From Desulfotruncus alcoholivorax DSM 16058 (GTDB lineage: Bacteria > Bacillota > Desulfotomaculia > Desulfotomaculales > Desulfallaceae), in contig NZ_AUMW01000014.1 of assembly GCF_000430885.1 (NCBI RefSeq), positions 1 to 64,000 of the forward strand: DNA of 64,000 nucleotides, given 5' to 3'. Below are positions 58,814-64,000 of the stretch, one piece after another. How positions within the stretch are numbered: the first letter of the stretch is position 1; every line of letters begins with the position of its first letter. The notes under the pieces are model-generated. The model saw nothing but the letters and a program-made list of their open reading frames with translations. It did not search any database and had not been told where the DNA came from. Position numbers and translations under genes: made by a program.

Positions 58814-59719
58814 TTGTTTTACCAAACCGTCGTTTTCATCCTGCTGCTTGCGGCAGGATTTCTTATTTGCCGGGAGCTTTTGAAAATACCCAGGGCCAAC
58901 ATGAAGAAAAACCTTAGAAATTTGCAGACCGAAAAAGAGAAGCCGGGCAAACGACTGCTAAACCGCTTTGTCATGCCCCTGGTCAAGCCGGTTGCCCGGC
59001 TGATCCGGCTCGACCCCGTCCAGGAAGCAAGAATGTTCTCCATGCTGCGGCGCGGGGGGCTGGCTCTCACACCCCAGGAATACCAGGCCAGGGCGCTTAT
59101 CTGCGCCGCGTTCACCCTGCTGCTCCTGATTCCGCTTTTGCTAATCGGTGCCACCAGCCTCACGCCTATCATTATCATTTTTGCGGTGGTCGTCTATTTT
59201 CATTTCATGTCCGACTTGAAAGACCAACTGAAAGCGAAAAAGAAGCGCATTGAAATGGAAATGCCGAGCTTCATCCGTTCCATCCTGTACAAGCTGGACG
59301 ACATGCGGGAGGGCAGTCAAAAAACCGTCGTCCAGGCAGACCTGGTGCAAATATTTGAAGATTACCTGCGCGTTGCCAGCGAGGTGTTCTATGACGACAT
59401 CTCCATCCTGGTTCTGGAGATGAAGTCCATCAGCATCGAAGCAGCGCTGCGCAACTTCAACGCGCGTCTCGGCCTGACCGATATTTCCTTTCTCGTCAAC
59501 GCCCTCATCGGGCTGCACCGGGGCGAGCGCCAGGGGGACGCCTTGGCCTATCTTGCCCGGGACATGGACATCAAAGCCAGGGAAACCCTCAAGACAAAAC
59601 TGAATCTGCTGCCCCGCAGGGTCAAGATCGCGTCCATCCCGCTGGTGGCCGTGACCCTGTCTACCCTGCTCTACGTCATCGGCTCCCACATGACCCGATC
59701 AATGGGGGGCCTATTTTAG
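58814..59719 (+). CDS. tadC: Tad pilus inner-membrane protein (TadC-like)
   Basis: A 301-residue GspF/T2SSF-like membrane protein: N-terminal helix (TVVFILLLAAGFLICRELL), a central pair (ALICAAFTLLLLIPLLLIGA, TPIIIIFAVVVYFHFM) and one at the C-terminus (IPLVAVTLSTLLYVIGSHMT). The cytoplasmic stretch holds DMREGSQKTVVQADLVQIFE and LVNALIGLHRGERQGDALAY. TTG 58814 has a perfect AAAGGAGG; the earlier in-frame ATG 58748 lies in tadB. A hairpin and the pilin genes follow. Confidence 0.75.
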   Translation: MFYQTVVFILLLAAGFLICRELLKIPRANMKKNLRNLQTEKEKPGKRLLNRFVMPLVKPVARLIRLDPVQEARMFSMLRRGGLALTPQEYQARALICAAFTLLLLIPLLLIGATSLTPIIIIFAVVVYFHFMSDLKDQLKAKKKRIEMEMPSFIRSILYKLDDMREGSQKTVVQADLVQIFEDYLRVASEVFYDDISILVLEMKSISIEAALRNFNARLGLTDISFLVNALIGLHRGERQGDALAYLARDMDIKARETLKTKLNLLPRRVKIASIPLVAVTLSTLLYVIGSHMTRSMGGLF

Positions 59720-59722
59720 TGC

Positions 59723-59750
59723 GCTGAAACGGGGAAAACCCCTTTCAAAT
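59723..59750 (+). promoter_or_regulatory. hairpin between tadC and pilin genes
   Basis: TGAAACGGGG - AAAA - CCCCTTTCA pairs over 9-10 bp with one bulge. No T run. In pilus operons such a stem can stabilise abundant pilin mRNA after processing. Confidence 0.5.
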
Positions 59751-59826
59751 AATCATCTACAGGAGGTAGAGCATGTAAAACAAAAACCGCAGATCCTGTC
59801 CATTACCGCAGAAAGGAGGAAAATCC

Positions 59827-60024
59827 ATGAGAAAAAGACTGACAACCGCTCTGGTGAAAGCCGGAAACGTGCTGACAAAGCGCGACGGCGACCAAATGAC
59901 CGGCTGGTTGATTGTGGTGCTGGTTGTCGTGGTGGTGGGCGCAATCTTCATGACCCTGTATCAGGGTTCCATCACCGACATCTGGAACAGCATCGTCACC
60001 AAAATTACCAGTCTTTTGAACTAA
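59827..60024 (+). CDS. small Flp-like pilin candidate 1
   Basis: A 65-residue protein: a basic N-terminal leader (MRKRLTTALVKAGNVLTKRD), then DGDQMTGWLIVVLVVVVVGA IF, a single hydrophobic helix, and a short amphipathic end. The layout fits a Flp/class-IVb prepilin, with possible cleavage after Gly in KRDG|DQMTGW. The usual E5-Y6 after the cleavage Gly is not present. SD AAAGGAGG before ATG 59827. A second, very similar copy follows. Also possible is a bacteriocin-like peptide, but the Tad context favours pilin. Confidence 0.72.
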   Translation: MRKRLTTALVKAGNVLTKRDGDQMTGWLIVVLVVVVVGAIFMTLYQGSITDIWNSIVTKITSLLN

Positions 60025-60104
60025 TTGCAGCCAAAAGGCGGCCGTCCAGGGGAGGCATTGCTTCCCCTTTCCAACCAAATCTAAAAAATATGGAGGTATC
60101 TATC

Positions 60105-60314
60105 ATGATGACTGCTTTAAAAAACAAAATCAAAATGGTGGGCCTGAAAGCCCGGAACGTACTGGCAAACCCCTCCGGGGACCAAATGACCGGTTGGCTC
60201 ATCGTGGTGCTCATCGTCGTGGTCGTGGGCGCAGTCTTTATGACGCTCTATCAAGGCTCCATCACCACTATCTGGAACAGCATCGTTGCCAAAATCACCA
60301 ACCTGTTGAACTGA
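60105..60314 (+). CDS. small Flp-like pilin candidate 2
   Basis: A 69-residue paralogue of the preceding gene: DQMTGWLIVVLIVVVVGAVF MTLYQGSI differs in few residues from copy 1, while the leader (MMTALKNKIKMVGLKARNVL) is different and the end (WNSIVAKITNLLN) is nearly the same. This fits duplication with conservation of the helix. Start ATG 60105, 8 bases after GGAGG. Its stop overlaps an ATG (TGATG at 60312). Confidence 0.72.
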   Translation: MMTALKNKIKMVGLKARNVLANPSGDQMTGWLIVVLIVVVVGAVFMTLYQGSITTIWNSIVAKITNLLN

Positions 60315-60358
60315 TGAAAGCCGAAAGCATATCCGCGGATGCGGGAGGTGCAAGAGCA

Positions 60359-60841
60359 ATGAACAACCAGCACCGGGGTTTATGGGTGAGAGCTTCTCTC
60401 CCCCGGCCTTTTCAAAAACTGCTGAACAAAGAAGGCAGCAGTTATGTCGATTTAATCATCAAGACTCTGGTGGTGATTACGCTCATGGCCACGGTGATCA
60501 GTTTTTTGGGCGTTTTCACGACCTATTTGAATTTAAATCACATGTGCCGCCGCGTTGTGCGCGTGGTTGAACTGGAAGGGCAAATAGCCGAACCCGTCTA
60601 TGACGTGTTTTATCGGTTGAAGCAACAAACCGGCCTGTCGCCGGAAATGACCGTCGAGGATGTGGCGTATTGTGACGAGCAAAACCAAAAAATCCAGTTA
60701 AGGGACACCTTTACCATCACAATGGTATACAGCCACGCCTTTACCCTTTTCAGGCCGTCCTTTACGGCCCCCATTCAAATCCATATTCCCATGCGCGAAA
60801 GTATCACCGGCATGTCGGAAAAATACTGGAAGCTGCCCTAA
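60359..60841 (+). CDS. DUF4320 family membrane protein (pseudopilin/TadE-like)
   Basis: A 160-residue protein with one N-terminal hydrophobic helix (DLIIKTLVVITLMATVISFL GVF) preceded by a basic stretch and followed by a globular domain (RRVVRVVELEGQIAEPVYDV). The pattern matches DUF4320, found in Tad-like loci of Clostridia. Start ATG 60359 behind GGGAGGTG; the ATG 60314 within the pilin stop is another candidate. Likely a minor pilin or TadE-type component. Confidence 0.7.
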   Translation: MNNQHRGLWVRASLPRPFQKLLNKEGSSYVDLIIKTLVVITLMATVISFLGVFTTYLNLNHMCRRVVRVVELEGQIAEPVYDVFYRLKQQTGLSPEMTVEDVAYCDEQNQKIQLRDTFTITMVYSHAFTLFRPSFTAPIQIHIPMRESITGMSEKYWKLP

Positions 60842-60865
60842 TAATCGCCGGAAAGGAGGAAAGCC

Positions 60866-61354
60866 GTGGATTATTTCAAGCGAATGATGAACAACCGGAA
60901 GGGCGACGTTTTTTTGTTTATCCTGATCCTCGTCTTTTTCATTCTGACCCTTTCCGTGATCCTAAGCGAATACTTCCGTATAGAAAGTCTCTACCAGCAA
61001 GCGGAGTACGTCATTCAACGGGGCGTAAACAGCTCCGTGGAATACGCCATGCGGGACGATTACCGTCGGGACGGCTATTCCCGGATGGACAGCGCCCTGG
61101 CCCAAGAGACGCTGTACGCCTATTTCTATGAAAATATGGGGCTGGATTCTGGATTAAACAAGTATGCCGGGAATCAGTGGGTTTACCAGCTTGAAATTGA
61201 GCGCATCGACGCCACCGACAGCCCCCCCTGCCTGACGCTGACCGGGGCGCTGAAAACCCGCAGTGTTTTTAACTTTCTGAGCGGTACGATCCGGCTTCCT
61301 TTTACCATATCCAGCGTCAACATCCGCATTGAGGAAGGAGGTTCCCATGATTAA
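60866..61354 (+). CDS. TadE/TadF-like minor pilin candidate
   Basis: A 162-residue protein: basic start (MDYFKRMMNNRKGDVFLF), one hydrophobic helix (ILILVFFILTLSVILSEYF) and an extracytoplasmic part with RIESLYQQAEYVIQRGVNSS. The single helix plus variable domain fits minor pilins. GTG 60866 with AAAGGAGGA. It overlaps the following gene by eight bases. Confidence 0.65.
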   Translation: MDYFKRMMNNRKGDVFLFILILVFFILTLSVILSEYFRIESLYQQAEYVIQRGVNSSVEYAMRDDYRRDGYSRMDSALAQETLYAYFYENMGLDSGLNKYAGNQWVYQLEIERIDATDSPPCLTLTGALKTRSVFNFLSGTIRLPFTISSVNIRIEEGGSHD

Positions 61355-64000
61355 AAAGCTCATCCTTGCCATTCCGCTTGTGCTGGTCTGCTGCCTGCTG
61401 ATGTCGGCACAAGCCTTCGCCCTGTCGGAGAGCGACATTGCCATCAATATCGCTTCCCCCATAGACAGCCTGGCCAGTGAAAGCGGAGTGATCGCCGTGG
61501 AACAATTCCCGGCCCAAATTTCTATAAATACCACGGCCAAAACCGGCAGCCTCACAGAGGTCCGGCTGGAGTACGGTGGCCAAAGCCAAGCAATAACCCC
61601 AAATTACACGCTGACGATTGAGAACAAGGAGGCTTGCGGCCCCTGCACCGTCACCGCCCAGACAGAGGAAGGAGCCGTCCTTGTCGTTACGGCCAATGTG
61701 GTGTTTCAAGTCCCGGCCATATATGACACCCGATACCGCACCATCGGCATGAACGTGAAAGAAATCTACGAGGGCGAAACGCTGCTGAAAGCCTTCCCGG
61801 AGCCACAGCGCATCGACCTCGTCAGCGCCAACACCGTGGCCGACCATGAACAGAAGCGGATCGCCGCCTGGATCAATCGCTGTGACGGCGGAACCTACAC
61901 TCTGAAAGGCAGCCTGGTGGTGGAAATCTACAGCTTCGCCTCCGGTAAGCTGTACGGAGTCTATGACACGGATACCGATTTTGAACCGCTGACCACCCGT
62001 TACGGCTGGACGGAAAAGGCGCTCATTGCCTTTGAAACCATGAGGAGCGCGGAAATAACCTACCAGGCTCCGGTCAGGATAAACGTGGCTGCTACATGGT
62101 GCGACGAAAGCAAGCGGGAGATTTTCGGGAAGCTCACCGCACAGGACAAAGGTGTGCCGGAACTGCTTTATCCCTATCAAACCACCTCCGTCACCTTCCA
62201 CAAGGATGATATCAAGCTGTCCCGCAACTTTCAATACATGGGACTGGAATGGGATTACACCCCGGAAACCGCCGAATACACTGATGGGGAGAACAAAACG
62301 CAGACCGAAATTACGCAGAAAATCCATTATCAAATCCCCATTGCCAATTTTTACTTTAAATTCAAAGCATGTGACGGCAACGACCTGTCGGTTTCCATCC
62401 GCGCCCCCGCCACGGTGAGCCGGGGCGACAGCTATTCTTTTACCGTGATTTACCTGAACAGCGGAAGCAGCCCGGCCTATGACGTGCCCTTAAAGGGTAC
62501 GGTGGACGGCGCAACCATTGAAGAAATACCGGTCATGCAGGACTTCCCTGCCAATACCAGCAAAGCCTATGAAGTGAAGCGCAGCGCCAACACCACCGCC
62601 GACGAAATCCGTCTTTGGGCGCATATCGGCGTGCCCGAGGGCTTTATCGACGGCAACCCTGATAACAATACAGCCACGGCCATTATCAAGGTGGTTGATC
62701 CCGCGCCGGAACCGACGCCCGGCAACAATGATACGCCTGACGAGCCGGACACGCCGGATAACCCCGGCAACCCTGACAATCCCCCGGATGAACCGCCCGG
62801 TCTGAAGGAAACCTGCGACCTGTCGGCGGCCATTCTTGCCCCGCCAACTGTTTACGAATACGAAAAATATGCCTATACCGTGAGTTTCACCAATCATTCC
62901 GGCAGGGAGCTGACCGCTGTACCCTTGGAAGGGAAAAGCAATGAAAATGCGCTGTTGCAAATTCCGCAAACAACCGACTTCCAGCCGGGCGAAACCAAGT
63001 CCTTTACGATTGAGGACACGGCGGGGAAAGCAGGCGAGATATATCATTTGTGGGCCAACGTGCAAGCGCCGGAGGGCTTTATTGACAGAAATCTTAACAA
63101 TAACACCGCCGTTTCAAGCGTCACGGTAGTGGAAAGAGCTGCCGGCAGTCCGGAGGACCCGCATAACCCCCCGGACCCTGACAACCCGGATAATCCAGAA
63201 GAACCCGACAATCCAGACGATCCAGACGATCCAGACGACCCGGACAATCCCAATAATCCTGATAACCCGGATAACCTGTTGTGCGACGTATGGGTGAATT
63301 TGTCCTCGCCGCCCATAGCCTACCAGCGGGAGGAATACAGCTTCACCGTATACTTTGCCAACTCTAGCGGCAAGGCATTGACTGATGTGGGCCTGAACGT
63401 TGCCATCGACGGCCAGGCGGTTTCCGCCGTGCCCGCCACGGCCAATTTCGGGGCTTATGAGAAAAAATCCTACCTTGTCACCGGCACGGCAGGCGAAAAA
63501 GGCACAACCATACGGCTTGCGGCGCAGGTGTCGCCCCCGGCGGATTACACGGATTCCAACACGGGCAACAACCAGGCGGCGGCGGAAATCATGGTGTTGG
63601 AGCGCCCCTATGATCTGGACGTGCAGCGCATTACGCCCGACCGGTATAAGGAAAACCAGACGGTAATCAGCACCATCCGGGTATCCAACCAAGGAAGCAT
63701 GGATTTTACACCCGGACAGAGGGTTTCCGTGCTGTTTCAAATCCCGGAGCTTTCGCTGAAAAAGCGCGTGGACGCGGTAGTCATGGCGCAGAATACCTGG
63801 AATATCGTGCCGGTCAAATGGGATACCCCCAATGTGCAGGCCGATAAGGGTATTACACTGATTGCTACCATCAACCCCGATGAGGTTTTGGATAATGAAA
63901 CTTCTACAAGCAACAACACCTATACCCAACAGGCCGTCATTAAAAATGTAACCTATACGGAACCGGAGGAAAGCCGGGCGCTTCCCGACCCGCCGCTAAG
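61347..64000 (+). CDS. large secreted CARDB-like repeat protein, partial at right edge
   Basis: At least 884 residues, no stop before the window end. Signal peptide MIKKLILAIPLVLVCCLLMS AQAFA, then a Cys-poor beta-rich part (residues 25-345) and at least three CARDB-like repeats of about 100 residues, each ending in a (P)xGFID.N..NN-type motif: GFIDGNPDNNTA, GFIDRNLNNNTA, DYTDSNTGNNQA; a fourth begins near residue 755. Asp/Pro/Asn-rich linkers join them. Such repeats are typical of cell-surface adhesion or scaffold proteins. Located at the end of the Tad operon, it may sit at the pilus tip or cell surface. ATG 61347 has GGAAGGAGG upstream. Confidence 0.75.
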   Translation, partial: MIKKLILAIPLVLVCCLLMSAQAFALSESDIAINIASPIDSLASESGVIAVEQFPAQISINTTAKTGSLTEVRLEYGGQSQAITPNYTLTIENKEACGPCTVTAQTEEGAVLVVTANVVFQVPAIYDTRYRTIGMNVKEIYEGETLLKAFPEPQRIDLVSANTVADHEQKRIAAWINRCDGGTYTLKGSLVVEIYSFASGKLYGVYDTDTDFEPLTTRYGWTEKALIAFETMRSAEITYQAPVRINVAATWCDESKREIFGKLTAQDKGVPELLYPYQTTSVTFHKDDIKLSRNFQYMGLEWDYTPETAEYTDGENKTQTEITQKIHYQIPIANFYFKFKACDGNDLSVSIRAPATVSRGDSYSFTVIYLNSGSSPAYDVPLKGTVDGATIEEIPVMQDFPANTSKAYEVKRSANTTADEIRLWAHIGVPEGFIDGNPDNNTATAIIKVVDPAPEPTPGNNDTPDEPDTPDNPGNPDNPPDEPPGLKETCDLSAAILAPPTVYEYEKYAYTVSFTNHSGRELTAVPLEGKSNENALLQIPQTTDFQPGETKSFTIEDTAGKAGEIYHLWANVQAPEGFIDRNLNNNTAVSSVTVVERAAGSPEDPHNPPDPDNPDNPEEPDNPDDPDDPDDPDNPNNPDNPDNLLCDVWVNLSSPPIAYQREEYSFTVYFANSSGKALTDVGLNVAIDGQAVSAVPATANFGAYEKKSYLVTGTAGEKGTTIRLAAQVSPPADYTDSNTGNNQAAAEIMVLERPYDLDVQRITPDRYKENQTVISTIRVSNQGSMDFTPGQRVSVLFQIPELSLKKRVDAVVMAQNTWNIVPVKWDTPNVQADKGITLIATINPDEVLDNETSTSNNTYTQQAVIKNVTYTEPEESRALPDPPL
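62698..62808 (+). repeat. Pro/Asp/Asn-rich linker repeat 1
   Basis: Low-complexity coding stretch (TPDEPDTPDNPGNPDNPPDE) between CARDB-like domains. Repeated CCNGAN codons give a spurious Gly/Ser-rich frame on the other strand. Confidence 0.75.
63147..63276 (+). repeat. Pro/Asp/Asn-rich linker repeat 2
   Basis: Longer low-complexity stretch with repeated DNP/DDP units (DNPDNPEEPDNPDDPDDPDD). Length may vary by slippage; useful as a strain marker. Confidence 0.75.

Noticed and set aside
61317-62333. Minus-strand frame of 338 codons
   Set aside because: Opposite to the signal-peptide protein; open because of GC-rich codon bias; no start signal.
62567-63316. Minus-strand Gly/Ser/Leu-rich collagen-like frames
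   Set aside because: Produced by the repetitive Pro/Asp/Asn codons of the CARDB-like protein on the other strand.

Overview
The window reads as chromosomal DNA of an anaerobic, spore-forming, Gram-positive Firmicute of the Desulfotomaculum/Pelotomaculum type (Peptococcaceae). The evidence is spoIIP and spoIIM homologues, Gram-positive Shine-Dalgarno sites with frequent GTG and TTG starts, a CoA-dependent catabolic cluster with COG4739 (DUF2148) iron-sulfur proteins, and TRAP-type control of tryptophan genes. The assignment is inference from gene content; no rRNA or taxonomic marker is present.

Layout. 1-1207: an IS3-family element, cut by the window edge, inserted about three codons inside a DUF2148 gene. 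1208-7303: acyl-CoA catabolic operon (two DUF2148 proteins, thiolase, frameshifted SCP2-like protein, acyl-CoA ligase, acyl-CoA dehydrogenase). 7304-11834: IS66 relic, lgt, a K+ channel, spoIIP, DUF1294. 11854-19730: complete tryptophan locus trpE-G-D-C-F-B-A plus a DAHP synthase. It carries three sites of regularly spaced (G/T)AG triplets: two in front of attenuators and one over the trpD ribosome-binding site. 19740-25227: Nudix, then a TPP-riboswitch operon (thiN, MTH1187-type thiamine-binding protein, thiXYZ), YaiI and DegV proteins. 25512-41912: housekeeping genes (pckA, alpha-glucan phosphorylase, OFA-type MFS transporter, trkAH, spoIIM, SDR, lytic transglycosylase, hydrolase, TPR protein, Gate-domain pair).

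41931-64000 is accessory DNA. It opens with transposase and integrase remnants and a 3' fragment of tRNA-Leu(CAA) that looks like an attachment-site scar. Next come an excisionase-like gene and an AT-rich defence island: DUF1413 protein; a three-gene ABC-3C-type system (DUF4297 nuclease, middle component, zinc-finger coiled-coil ABC ATPase); Hachiman (HamA/HamB); and a DUF4145/HEPN-like protein. From 52743 the DNA becomes GC-richer and carries parAB and a Tad/Flp-type pilus locus (CpaB, CpaE-like, TadA, TadB, TadC, two near-identical small pilin candidates, DUF4320 and TadE-like proteins). It ends in a large secreted CARDB-like repeat protein that runs off the right edge.

A dispersed palindromic repeat (GGGGACA..CCTCC / GGAGG..TGTCCCC) occurs in the trpE leader (tandem pair), between thiY and thiZ, downstream of pckA and downstream of the MFS gene. 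No rRNA gene, intact tRNA or CRISPR array was seen.
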